Shown here piece by piece: positions 28,133-36,335 of a DNA stretch of 64,000 nucleotides. This DNA comes from Taylorella equigenitalis ATCC 35865 (GTDB taxonomy: Bacteria; Pseudomonadota; Gammaproteobacteria; Burkholderiales; Burkholderiaceae_B). Numbering within the stretch: position 1 is the first letter of the stretch; the number at the start of each line of letters is the position of its first letter. Made by a program: the position numbers and the translations under genes. The notes under the pieces are model-generated. The model had not been told where the DNA came from. It did no database searches and saw only the letters and a list, made by a program, of their open reading frames with translations. Where the stretch lies: the NCBI RefSeq assembly GCF_000276685.1, contig NC_018108.1, positions 1,550,001-1,614,000 of the forward strand. The letters run 5' to 3'.

Positions 28133-29147
28133 CAGCATCCATAACCTTAGCCACAACTGGCAATTCCGAGATTAAACTCACGTAATAAAGCTTATAAAGT
28201 TTATTTGAAAGTTCGTATATAGGTTTAATGGTTTCAGGTTTAAATAAATCGAAGTCAGAGCTAATCGGGTCAAGCTTAGCTATCACTTGATTTAGTGTTT
28301 CGTTTATTTCTTCTCCTACTTTTTTTACTTTAAATTTATCTAAGATATGAAATAAATTTTTGTGTTCTGAATTCGGATCTAATAGCTCTTTTTGAGCCTT
28401 GTAAACCGCCTTCAAAGATCGAAAATTAATGCTACTATATGGCATCTCAGAACGATTGTGATCTGGTTTGTCTAAGTATTTTCTCGTTAACCCTGCAGGA
28501 TCTCCAATCCTCCACTCCTTAGTAGTAAAAATACTTGTGGACAATGCATTAACTAATGAGGCTAAAGATTTATTCGGGTTTTCTAAGTACGTGCTTTTGG
28601 CTTCCTTATAACCTTGCTCAATATCATCTACTCGCTTACAAATCGAAGCCACCATAACTTGAGCAAATTCAAGATCCCTTGTTGATATAACAGAATCACC
28701 ATATAACACGTACTCCAGGCTATTTAAACTTTTTGTAGAGTTTTTAAACAATGCCTTATCCGCAGCCGTATCTCCTTCAAGCGCTCTTTTTAAAACTGCT
28801 ACGAAATCTTCCTTACCGTTATGAAAAGTATCAATAAGATTTGGATGGTCTAAATAATCCTCAGAAAGATCCCCCAAAATATAATCGGTCTGTACTGCCC
28901 TCCAACTATCCACAAACGCCAAAAACTTATCTGCATAATCTGTGTTTGTTGGATCTTGAACCTTTAATTTAATTTTCTCTTCAAGCTGCCTGCAATTTTG
29001 GCTGGCAATGCTTGCATTTTTCAAAATAATATTATCGTAAATACTCTCTAACTCAGGCTTAAATTCGGGGTTATCCTGAGCTGATGCAATTCCAGAAAGA
29101 AGCAGAGAACTTACAAAAACAGATACAAACTTATTAAGAACTTTCAT
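28122..29147 (-). CDS. Imelysin-family (M75/IrpA-like) periplasmic protein, second copy
   Basis: The 341-aa product starts at ATG 29147 (MKVLNKFVSVFVSSLLLSG), a signal peptide ending near ASAQ; a TTG 6 bases upstream is less likely. Imelysin features: FVDSWRAVQTDYILGD, the SLNSLEYVLYGDS block where the GxHxxE-type motif normally lies, and KEWRIGDPAGLTRKYLDKP. The His of the motif is not conserved, as in the second imelysin of related iron operons. Probably an iron-linked periplasmic protein. It begins 7 bases after the di-haem oxidoreductase stop. Confidence 0.8.
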   Translation of the reverse strand: MKVLNKFVSVFVSSLLLSGIASAQDNPEFKPELESIYDNIILKNASIASQNCRQLEEKIKLKVQDPTNTDYADKFLAFVDSWRAVQTDYILGDLSEDYLDHPNLIDTFHNGKEDFVAVLKRALEGDTAADKALFKNSTKSLNSLEYVLYGDSVISTRDLEFAQVMVASICKRVDDIEQGYKEAKSTYLENPNKSLASLVNALSTSIFTTKEWRIGDPAGLTRKYLDKPDHNRSEMPYSSINFRSLKAVYKAQKELLDPNSEHKNLFHILDKFKVKKVGEEINETLNQVIAKLDPISSDFDLFKPETIKPIYELSNKLYKLYYVSLISELPVVAKVMDADGD

Positions 29148-29154
29148 AATCAAC

Positions 29155-30483
29155 CTACAAAGAATTCAAAAAGATCAGCAAGGCCTCGCGATCTTCCTTA
29201 GACAATTTCAAAAACGCATCTCTAGATGCCGATGCCTGACCACCATGCCACCCAATAGCCTCCTCAAGAGTCTGTGCCCTACCATCGTGAAGATATCCTA
29301 AACCCAATTCGGCTTTAAGATAGTTTCTCCATAAAGGTGCAGTTCTCCATTCGGAAATCGTAGCCTCAAATTCTGGTCTCCTATCGTTTAGTCCATCACC
29401 CATATCATGAAGCAGATAATCAGAGAATGGCTTAAACACTTCACCCTGAGCCGTCTTAAGCTCAGGTTTATGGCAAAAAGAACATTGCAACCCATCAAAA
29501 ATTTCTCGACCTCTGATAGGCTCTTCTTTTAAATCCTTCTTAGGTGGCAATGGTAATTTTTTTACATAAAATGCAATGGATTCTAGTCGGTGCGTAGGCA
29601 AATCATAGTCAGGCAAATGCATCTCATACTTAAGTCTCCTACCACGGGGTGCATTTAAACACTCAACTTGAAACTTAGTACAGGATTCTTGATTACTCAC
29701 AGCATTTGTCAGCCCCATATCGTTTAGAGCCGCATCTCCAGTTTGGGTTACGACTGAAGCTTGCGATGCCTTCCAACCGAATTTTCCAACTTCCATATTT
29801 TTAGTTAAAGGATTGAAAACACGGTTTACCCTACCCGCCATGGAAGGGTTATTAGCTTTTTGCTCCTTAGCTATTTGTTCTATATATTCACCATCTAAAG
29901 ATTCTACATAACCTATACCTATAAGCGTTGGTGTTATTCTTATTGATACACCAGTATCTTCAGAAATGGGGCCATAACCTAGATGATGTGTGACTATTTC
30001 CCAGTTGTATAAAGATATTGAGCTTGAACCACTTTCTAGAGTTTTATAAATTCTTTTTGCAAGTGAAACCCTACCTTCTAATGGTACTGAGGAAATACTT
30101 TTTGATGAAAGTTGATGTCCATATACAGGATCAGGAATAGTAATTTGTTCAGCTCTTCTTTTTAAATGCTCTTTAAATTGAGACAATTTCACTGCATACA
30201 AGCTGTTAACAAATTTATCTGTAATCAATGGATCGTTAGGCTTTGAAGAAATATGACATGAAGCACAGGTATTGGAACTGAATAACGGTCCTAAGCCATC
30301 ACGTGCAGTAGTTGAACTAGGAGCCGCCACCCATGGAATATGAAAAAACGAGCGTCCCTCAGTGAATGAGTCAATCTGCTCGTCATTTAAACCTTCAGTG
30401 CCTGCCGCCATCGAAGACGGCAAGGCTTTAAAAAATACAACTAAGCCAAAAAGAAACTTAGTTAACTTTTGTTTCTTCAGCAT
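29155..30483 (-). CDS. Di-haem oxidoreductase (DUF1111, putative thiol oxidoreductase)
   Basis: The 442-aa exported product has two c-type haem sites: CASCH near residue 73 and CSFCH near 334. Other family stretches are GRSFFHIPWVAAPSSTTARDGLGPLFSSNTC at the start, DMGDGLNDRRPEF, and EWRTAPLWRN with LGYLHDGRAQTLEEAIGWHGGQA at the end. DUF1111 proteins typically sit between two imelysin genes in iron-regulated operons, as here. It overlaps the first imelysin gene by 26 bases. Proposed roles include redox steps in iron uptake, unproven. Confidence 0.88.
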   Translation of the reverse strand: MLKKQKLTKFLFGLVVFFKALPSSMAAGTEGLNDEQIDSFTEGRSFFHIPWVAAPSSTTARDGLGPLFSSNTCASCHISSKPNDPLITDKFVNSLYAVKLSQFKEHLKRRAEQITIPDPVYGHQLSSKSISSVPLEGRVSLAKRIYKTLESGSSSISLYNWEIVTHHLGYGPISEDTGVSIRITPTLIGIGYVESLDGEYIEQIAKEQKANNPSMAGRVNRVFNPLTKNMEVGKFGWKASQASVVTQTGDAALNDMGLTNAVSNQESCTKFQVECLNAPRGRRLKYEMHLPDYDLPTHRLESIAFYVKKLPLPPKKDLKEEPIRGREIFDGLQCSFCHKPELKTAQGEVFKPFSDYLLHDMGDGLNDRRPEFEATISEWRTAPLWRNYLKAELGLGYLHDGRAQTLEEAIGWHGGQASASRDAFLKLSKEDREALLIFLNSL

Positions 30484-31888
30484 CTGTTACATCGTCTTCT
30501 GTCAAATCAATATGAAGAGACTTAGCCACAACGATCATTTGATCGCCAAGACGACGCATTTGATTTTTCATACTAACAATGTTTTTGTTATAAGCTTCAT
30601 TGCTAGGAAGAATTTGATAATCAAAATGCATTTCTTTTTGAGCTACTGCATTCATATCGGCAATGCGTTTTTCAACGTCAGCAATTAATTTATCGATATT
30701 AGCTTTGTTTTCTTTTCCTAAAGAATCATAGAAAGATACACCAGTAGATTTACCGTTAGTTTGACCTTTAAGAAAATCTAACCATCCTTTGAAGTTTTGA
30801 TCGATATCTCTGTGAGTGTTATCTGAGAAGCAAGAGTGCTCGTCTTCTTCTGAAGGAGTTAGAACCGCAACTGCAATCCTTTCGTTTGCTAATTCAGACT
30901 TTATAAATACACCCAGACCAGAAAGAATTTGCTTGATAGCTACGTCTGTTTCAATATTTTTAGAAGCTTCTTCACCTTTAAGCTCGCCTAAAAGTGCTTG
31001 ACGATAAAGCCCTTTAGCTCCATCTCTTTCAGTAGACCATGCATTAACTAAAACTTGAAGGTCATTAACTAATTTATCAGTTACTGCGTTCAAGTAATCT
31101 TTACGACGGTCTTTGAATTTATCCTCTGTGTAATCAGTTAGTGGTCTTTGTCCAGCAGTCATTGGTCCAGACGCAATTTTGTCTTCTACGATGCTGTTGT
31201 AGTCTTGATCCTGACCCCATAACAAAAATTCAATAGCGTGATATCCAGTAGCAACATTCGCTTCACCGCCATTTTCGTTAAGCTCTGTAAGAACTTCTGG
31301 AGTGATGGTAGTAATGTCAACTTCTTTAGAGTCATCGCCAGTTGGCTTGAATTTACCTGTAGAATCGATAATATTTCCGCTTGTGCGATTGCCTTTTGCA
31401 TCGATTGTGTAGTCAATCATAAATTCATCTAAAGGCCAAGCATTGATTTGAGATTCAAGATTGCCATAAGTTTCTGCTACCCAACCTTCCTCGGCATCGA
31501 TAGGACCATTAGACAAACGTAAAGCCTCAGTTAAACCATATGTTTCACGTGACATAAGCCAAGCATCTTTTGCAGCTTTTAGAGTCTCTTCTGTTGGATT
31601 AGCTGTGAAATCTTTGATTGCTTTTTGAAGCGTTTGTGCATCTTTTAGAGCATCTGAGTAATATTTGATGGCAATGTTTGCGTAGTTTTCTAATGCAGCA
31701 TGTTCATCAATATGAACGTGATCAAATTTCATATGACCATCTTTGTGTTTATGGTCATGATCATGTTTATGCTCATGTTTGTGTTCGTGTTCATGTTTAT
31801 GTTCTTGTGCAGAAACAAGACTAGATGCTGCGGTCATACTGAGCCCAACAACAAGACCGACAAAAATTTTATTGAATTTAAAGGACAT
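30458..31888 (-). CDS. Imelysin-family periplasmic protein with His-rich N-terminus
   Basis: The 476-aa product has a signal peptide ending near VSAQ. Immediately after come about 30 residues dominated by His, Lys, Glu and Asp (EHKHEHEHKHEHKHDHDHKH), a likely metal-binding tail. The imelysin fold follows, with GYHAIEFLLWGQDQD (GxHxxE motif at residues 215-220) and WLMSRETYGLTEALRL. Family members bind or help acquire iron at the periplasmic face. First gene of a five-gene overlapping operon; a Fur-box-like site lies 30 bases upstream. GGGG is five bases before the ATG. Confidence 0.88.
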   Translation of the reverse strand: MSFKFNKIFVGLVVGLSMTAASSLVSAQEHKHEHEHKHEHKHDHDHKHKDGHMKFDHVHIDEHAALENYANIAIKYYSDALKDAQTLQKAIKDFTANPTEETLKAAKDAWLMSRETYGLTEALRLSNGPIDAEEGWVAETYGNLESQINAWPLDEFMIDYTIDAKGNRTSGNIIDSTGKFKPTGDDSKEVDITTITPEVLTELNENGGEANVATGYHAIEFLLWGQDQDYNSIVEDKIASGPMTAGQRPLTDYTEDKFKDRRKDYLNAVTDKLVNDLQVLVNAWSTERDGAKGLYRQALLGELKGEEASKNIETDVAIKQILSGLGVFIKSELANERIAVAVLTPSEEDEHSCFSDNTHRDIDQNFKGWLDFLKGQTNGKSTGVSFYDSLGKENKANIDKLIADVEKRIADMNAVAQKEMHFDYQILPSNEAYNKNIVSMKNQMRRLGDQMIVVAKSLHIDLTEDDVTDAEETKVN

Positions 31889-31917
31889 ATTAACCCCAAC
31901 CTAAGAATGAAAATGTA

Positions 31918-31936
31918 AATAAGAATCATTATTATA
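31918..31936 (-). promoter_or_regulatory. Candidate Fur box upstream of the imelysin operon
   Basis: The minus-strand 19-mer beginning TATAATAATG and ending TTCTTATT agrees with the classical Fur consensus (GATAATGATAATCATTATC) at 13 of 19 positions by hand alignment. It lies 30 bases before the imelysin ATG. Fur repression in iron-replete cells is the usual control of such operons. Confidence 0.6.
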
Positions 31937-32071
31937 TAACATTTACAAAATATTGCCGACATGGGGTTTTATTGCCACAAGCTAAAGCAAAATATTACTT
32001 TTAGTAGCAGTATGAGAAAAATATAAAGATTTAGGCTAGTATTAAAGTGTGCGTTTTTACATGGATTAAAT

Positions 32072-32446
32072 ATGAAAAAGTTCCTCTACTGCCCTTTGAT
32101 AGCGTTAGTTCTGGCTGGATGTGAAACTACATCTACTAATAATGTGCTTAGTCCTGACGGTGTTCCTTATGAAGTGATAAACGTGGAGAAAAAACCAGAT
32201 GTCCATATTGTGCATCAATCAGATATAGACAAAATTCCAAAAGGATACACTGAACGTCAGATTCGCATCTCTATTGGTAATCCTGGAGAGAAGTATATAA
32301 AACGAGACGGGAAAACTGTAGTACTAGGGTACAAAATATACGAAATTGAGGGGCTACCTCATACAATTAATCAATGTCTGATTCTTAAGGACGGATACTA
32401 TAGAGAAAGTACTATCACTAGATTTAACTGTTCTGGAATTCGTTGA
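32072..32446 (+). CDS. Small lipoprotein of unknown function
   Basis: The 124-aa product has a signal peptide with lipobox LAGC (Cys 17): MKKFLYCPLIALVLAGC. The mature part contains DIDKIPKGYTERQIRISIGNPGEKYIKRDGKTVVLGYKIYEIEG, a beta-rich pattern like SmpA/BamE-type small lipoproteins (a turn followed by GxP and strand pairs), ending with two Cys. I do not recognise a specific family. No clear ribosome site. It lies between the imelysin promoter region and the phytase-like gene. Confidence 0.65.
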   Translation: MKKFLYCPLIALVLAGCETTSTNNVLSPDGVPYEVINVEKKPDVHIVHQSDIDKIPKGYTERQIRISIGNPGEKYIKRDGKTVVLGYKIYEIEGLPHTINQCLILKDGYYRESTITRFNCSGIR

Positions 32447-32561
32447 TTTTATTTTTGGTTAGAAGTTTCAGGTCTTATTTCTAGCCTTTTGTATCACTTG
32501 TAATTTTTAACACTTGTGAAACTTTAACTATCTAAACTGTGTTATTTGTTTGGAGGTATTT

Positions 32562-33674
32562 ATGAAGTTTCACAAGTTTACATTTTCAATTACTGCATTA
32601 CTTTTGTCGGCTAGCCTAAATTTTTCTTATGCAGGCGATGCTGATATTAATTCTCTTAAATTAATCGGCTCTTACGAAATTGAGACTGGTACTCAAGCCT
32701 TTAATACTGAATTTGGAGGCATATCTGGTTTAGATATGGCTGAAGATGGCTTATTTTGGGCTATTTCAGACGAAAGAGGCGGAGAAAAAGGTACACCCCG
32801 GTTTTATAAAATCAAACTTGAATACGATGAAAATGGCATTCAAAACTTTGCCGTAGATTCAGTTCATAATATGCAGACACCACAAGGCGAAAATTTTTCT
32901 TCAGATTCAAGAACTGTAGATCCAGAAGCTATAAGACATACTTCTAACGGAACACTATACTGGTCTTCAGAAGGTAATTGGAATGATGATTCAACTAAAA
33001 GATACCAACCCTTTATACGTGAAATGAAAGAAGACGGATCTTATTTTAGAGAATTTAAAATTCCAGAACAATTTTTATATAAAGATAACAAAACTTCAGG
33101 AGTTAGAAATAATAACTCTTTCGAAGGATTAGCCGTTACTCCAAATGGCTCGATGTTCTTTGCAACCGAGATCGCCCTATATCAAGACGGTGAAGCTGCT
33201 AGTGTGGATAACGGTAGCAAAATACGCATAACTAAATTTGACCCATCAGCTAATACTACATTAGCTCAGTACGTATATGAACTTCCAAAAATTCCTACCC
33301 CCTCTCCTAAACAAGGCTACGTAGATAATGGCCTAACAGAGCTTCTTGCAATTTCTGATAACGAGTTTCTAACATTAGAACGTTCATTTGCTGATGGTAT
33401 TGGCAATACTATCCGCATCGTCAAAATTACAATTACTGACGAAACTACAAATGTGAAGGATATGGATTCACTCAAAGAGGCTAAGTACACTCCTGTTGAG
33501 AGAAAAGTTGTTCTTGAACTTACTCCTGAATTTGAAGGCATTAAGATGGATAATATGGAGGCAATGAGCTGGGGTAAAACTCTTACAAACGGTCATAAAA
33601 CCTTAGTTATTGCCTCTGACAATAACTTCAACAAAAAACAAAGAACTTTGTTTATGGTCTTTGAAGTTAACTAG
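32562..33674 (+). CDS. Secreted esterase-like activity of phytase family protein
   Basis: The 370-aa product starts at ATG 32562 because GGAGG lies 5 bases upstream; a signal peptide follows (KFTFSITALLLSASLNFSYA). The mature protein has the beta-propeller pattern of phytase-like esterases: FGGISGLDMAEDGLFWAISDERG, VDPEAIRHTSNGTLYWSSEGNW, NNSFEGLAVTPNGSMFFATE, LTELLAISDNEFLTLERSF and DNMEAMSWGKTLTNGHKTLVIASDNNFN. Activity is unproven for most of the family. Preceded by a direct repeat CACTTGT (32495 and 32511) that could be an operator. Confidence 0.82.
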   Translation: MKFHKFTFSITALLLSASLNFSYAGDADINSLKLIGSYEIETGTQAFNTEFGGISGLDMAEDGLFWAISDERGGEKGTPRFYKIKLEYDENGIQNFAVDSVHNMQTPQGENFSSDSRTVDPEAIRHTSNGTLYWSSEGNWNDDSTKRYQPFIREMKEDGSYFREFKIPEQFLYKDNKTSGVRNNNSFEGLAVTPNGSMFFATEIALYQDGEAASVDNGSKIRITKFDPSANTTLAQYVYELPKIPTPSPKQGYVDNGLTELLAISDNEFLTLERSFADGIGNTIRIVKITITDETTNVKDMDSLKEAKYTPVERKVVLELTPEFEGIKMDNMEAMSWGKTLTNGHKTLVIASDNNFNKKQRTLFMVFEVN

Positions 33675-33690
33675 AAATTTGAGCTAGTTA
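33668..33690 (+). terminator. Weak stem-loop at the end of the phytase-like gene
   Basis: Arms TAACTAG (33668-33674) and CTAGTTA (33684-33690) give a 7-bp stem that includes the stop codon, followed by TTTAAA. A longer inverted repeat, CCCAGAAC (33700-33707) and GTTCTGGG (33740-33747), lies just beyond. Either may end transcription from both sides; neither has a strong T-run. Confidence 0.35.
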
Positions 33691-33716
33691 TTTAAACTTC
33701 CCAGAACTTTCAAAAA

Positions 33717-33971
33717 TTATGATTTTTTATTATTCAGAGGTTCTGGGTACATGTATACTTCAATTTTCCCAGATCTTCTTTTTGTATTAGGCTCATCAGC
33801 ACCATTATGACCTGTAGGTATATTTTGGTTCTCTGGTGACATGAAGCCATTTTCAATAAACCACTTATTTAACTCAATAATCCTTTTATGTAGCATTGGG
33901 ATTTCCGAGTCTGAATCTGTCTATGAAGGGTTTTGGGGCTCTGGTGGGGTTTTTAAATCTTTCTTTGTCAT
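33717..33971 (-). pseudogene. Degraded small ORF with an internal amber codon
   Basis: In the otherwise gene-free 33675-34106 stretch, one minus-strand frame starts at ATG 33971, meets TAG at 33921-33923 after 16 codons, then stays open for 67 codons to TAA at 33717. The part after TAG (LHKRIIELNKWFIENGFMS ... GKIEVYMYPEP) loosely resembles the end of OmpA/MotB-like domains (R..G.IEVY), but this is weak. Probably a gene fragment, possibly only chance. A 20-base direct repeat (17 of 20 identical) lies upstream at 33973-33992 and 34010-34029. Confidence 0.35.
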
Positions 33972-34106
33972 AAGGTTCACCACTAACTTTTAATAAATAA
34001 CTCCAAAATAGGTTCACAGCTAATTTTTAGGATAACCTAAGCCTATAGTAACATTAAGTTTCTAAATGCCTAGTTAAAATCAGGTTATGGGCCAAAAACC
34101 AAAATT

Positions 34107-34343
34107 ATGACTTCTGAATCATACGATCAAAAATATATAGATATTGGAATAGGCTTAAATCAAGTTGATAACTTAAAGCCTTCTGATTTCTTCTATAAAG
34201 TTATTGAACGTTCAACTTCCTATAATGAAGCTGAAAGAAAATTAATTGAGGAAGAAGCTTTTAAGTTTTCTGTAGCAATGCTTAAGGCAATTGCGAATCC
34301 ATACCAAGACAATCTTAAAATAAGCGAAATTTATATTAATTAG
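34107..34343 (+). CDS. Small acidic protein resembling VbhA-type Fic antitoxins
   Basis: The 78-aa product contains IGLNQVDNLKPSDFFYKVIERST, close to the GLxxVDxLKPS opening I associate with small VbhA-like antitoxins of Fic AMP-transferases. The inhibitory motif (S/T)xxxE(G/N) is not clearly present. The rest is helical. No fic gene lies beside it, and there is no convincing ribosome site. It may be an orphan antitoxin, a remnant or a chance ORF. The flanks (33675-34106 and 34344-34473) hold no gene I can support. Confidence 0.4.
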   Translation: MTSESYDQKYIDIGIGLNQVDNLKPSDFFYKVIERSTSYNEAERKLIEEEAFKFSVAMLKAIANPYQDNLKISEIYIN

Positions 34344-34460
34344 CGTTTTTTCACCCAAAAAATAGAATAAATGTGCGTATATTTTGGTTACAACAAGTGG
34401 TGTGAAAAATTTGAAACTTTGCAAAAACCGCTCAAACACTAGCTTTCAGAGGGGCTTACA

Positions 34461-34470
34461 GGGGGGGGGG
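34461..34470 (+). repeat. G10 homopolymer tract next to tRNA-Thr
   Basis: Ten consecutive G in an A/T-rich region, three bases beyond the CCA end of tRNA-Thr. Such a run is unlikely by chance here and is prone to slippage and to assembly error. Confidence 0.95.
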
Positions 34471-34473
34471 AAA

Positions 34474-34549
34474 TGGTGCCGGCTACAAGAATCGAACTCG
34501 TGACCTTCTGATTACAAATCAGCTGCTCTACCTGCTGAGCTAAGCCGGC
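34474..34549 (-). tRNA. tRNA-Thr, anticodon TGT
   Basis: A 76-base cloverleaf on the minus strand: acceptor GCCGGCT/AGCCGGC, D arm GCTC...GAGC, anticodon loop TTTGTAA (TGT, reading ACA), T arm with GTTCGATT, discriminator A and encoded CCA. The first anticodon-stem pair is a G-A mismatch. A consensus promoter lies upstream. Confidence 0.95.
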
Positions 34550-34563
34550 TTCAAAAGAAAATT

Positions 34564-34593
34564 ATTATAATCAAATCAACTTTTTGTTGTCAA
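34564..34593 (-). promoter_or_regulatory. Sigma-70 promoter of tRNA-Thr
   Basis: Perfect TTGACA (34588-34593) and TATAAT (34564-34569) hexamers with an 18-base spacer on the minus strand; the -10 ends 14 bases before the tRNA 5' end. Confidence 0.85.
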
Positions 34594-34695
34594 TTATTCG
34601 CATCCATTATTTAATAATATGTAGCTTATTACGCTAATTCATATAGAACATAATCCTCGTAAATATAATTGACCATCAAACTTGAAGGGCGTGAA

Positions 34696-35277
34696 ATGAA
34701 ATTCTATTCAATGGCTTTTAATAAATATTTACAATTTACTGGAAGATCCAGAAGGGCTGAATACTTTTGGTTTAATTTTATTAACGTTTTAATTGTTATA
34801 GCACTTGCATTAATTGCCACTTATCTTGGTCCTTCACTTGGTGTTGAATTTGTTTCAGTTATGGCAGGAATCACGGGGATTTTTGGGTTATTTATATTTA
34901 TACCAACAATTTCTATTCTTGCACGTAGACTTCATGATTTAAACTTATCAGCATGGCTTATATTGATCTACATTATTATTGCTTCTGTATTTCAAACTAT
35001 ACTAACAAACCATCCAGATGACCGCCTACAATCAGGTCTAGTTCTTATTGGATTACTATTTAATTTAATACTATGCTTTATTCCAGGAACCAAAGGACCT
35101 AACAAATACGGTCCTGATCCAAAAGAATTTACTGCTACCATGCCACAAGATATCGTAACTCAACAACCCCTTCCGAAGTCTAGCTTAAAGCAACAACCAG
35201 AGGCTACATTACCCAAAGAGAAGGAAAAAATACCTGATAAGATTCCAGAAGACCCATTTAAGGGCTTTGACGGGTAG
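34696..35277 (+). CDS. DUF805 family inner-membrane protein
   Basis: The 193-aa product starts at ATG 34696 (MKFYSMAFNKYLQFTGRSRR), which gives the usual DUF805 N-terminus; GAAGGG lies upstream. The domain shows FTGRSRRAEYFWF, four membrane helices and ARRLHDLNLSAWLIL, then FIPGTKGPNKYGPDP. A charged, Pro/Lys-rich cytoplasmic tail of about 50 residues follows. DUF805 proteins have no agreed role. Its stop is one base from the convergent sspB stop. Confidence 0.85.
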   Translation: MKFYSMAFNKYLQFTGRSRRAEYFWFNFINVLIVIALALIATYLGPSLGVEFVSVMAGITGIFGLFIFIPTISILARRLHDLNLSAWLILIYIIIASVFQTILTNHPDDRLQSGLVLIGLLFNLILCFIPGTKGPNKYGPDPKEFTATMPQDIVTQQPLPKSSLKQQPEATLPKEKEKIPDKIPEDPFKGFDG

Positions 35278-35278
35278 G

Positions 35279-35704
35279 TTAATCAACTAATTTAAATCCA
35301 CCGAATTCCTCAGCTGACTCATCATCTGGAGAATTTTTATTTTGAGGATTTGAATTGCTCTTTTCTGATTGGACGATGGATGAGCCGTCAAACTTTTCAA
35401 CTTCGAACATCATCCCCTCCTGTGTTTGCTTAGAGTAGAAAGCTGCAACTCGAGCAAGTGGAAAGGAAACGTCGAAAGGGACACCACCAAATCGAGCCAC
35501 GAATGATATCCATTCATTTCCAATTTGGAGATCTTTGACGGACTCATATCCTACATTAAATGTAATAAGTCCATCCTGAACATATTTGCTTGGGACTGTG
35601 CAACTTTTGTCAGTATGTACTAGGATGTAAGGGTCAAAACCAGAGTCTAAACACCATTCGTGTAGTGCTCTAATTACGTACCCTTTAGCCGTACTAGGAA
35701 ACAT
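35279..35704 (-). CDS. sspB: Stringent starvation protein B (ClpXP adaptor)
   Basis: The 141-aa product has the SspB fold: TAKGYVIRALHEWCLDSGFDPYILVHTD at the start, LITFNVGYESVKDLQIGNEWISFVARFGGVPFDVSFPLARVAAFYSKQTQEGMMF in the middle, and an acidic tail ending EFGGFKLVD that would dock on ClpX. It delivers ssrA-tagged proteins to ClpXP. It overlaps sspA by one base (TAATG). Confidence 0.93.
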   Translation of the reverse strand: MFPSTAKGYVIRALHEWCLDSGFDPYILVHTDKSCTVPSKYVQDGLITFNVGYESVKDLQIGNEWISFVARFGGVPFDVSFPLARVAAFYSKQTQEGMMFEVEKFDGSSIVQSEKSNSNPQNKNSPDDESAEEFGGFKLVD

Positions 35705-36315
35705 TAGCGACGCATAACCTTTTCTGAAGGGGTTAAAGCTTCAATGAAAGCAGGACGAGAAAAAATACGTTCTGCATATTTTTGAATTGGTGCTGCTGTT
35801 TTTGGAAGTTCTATACCGTAATGGTCAAGTCTCCAAAGCAAGGGAGCAATAGCCACATCAAGCATCGAAAACTCATCTCCAAGCATATACTTATTTTTAG
35901 ACATAACTTGAGAGATTTGAGTTAAACGGTCTCGAATAGTACTACGTGCTACTTCCAGTTCCTCATCGCTATTACTTTTAGTACGATCCTCCAAAACAGA
36001 AACAAACGAGAATAGTTCACGCTCAAAATTAAATAAGAAAAGACGAGTCCTAGCCCTCATGATAGGTTCGCCTGGCATCAATTGCGGATGAGGAAAGCGC
36101 TCGTCTATGTACTCATTGATGATATTTGATTCATATAGAACTAAATCCCTTTCTACTAGAATTGGAAGTGTTCCATAGGGGTTCATAGAGCCGATTTCTT
36201 CTGGTTTATTAAAAAGGTCGATGTCTCTAATCTCAAAATCCATACCCTTTTCGAACAAAACGAAACGGCATCGTTGAGAGAAAGGGCATGTATTTCCAGA
36301 ATATAAAAGGATCAT
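35704..36315 (-). CDS. sspA: Stringent starvation protein A (GST-like)
   Basis: The 203-aa RNA-polymerase-associated protein has a thioredoxin-like N-half (YSGNTCPFSQRCRFVLFEKGMDFEIRDIDLFNKPEE) and a helical GST C-half (LFNFERELFSFVS; MLGDEFSMLDVAIAPLLWRLDHYGIELP). It acts in stress and starvation gene control. It follows petC by 20 bases, an order conserved in betaproteobacteria. Confidence 0.93.
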   Translation of the reverse strand: MILLYSGNTCPFSQRCRFVLFEKGMDFEIRDIDLFNKPEEIGSMNPYGTLPILVERDLVLYESNIINEYIDERFPHPQLMPGEPIMRARTRLFLFNFERELFSFVSVLEDRTKSNSDEELEVARSTIRDRLTQISQVMSKNKYMLGDEFSMLDVAIAPLLWRLDHYGIELPKTAAPIQKYAERIFSRPAFIEALTPSEKVMRR

Positions 36316-36335
36316 AAGTTACCTCAAAATTATTG

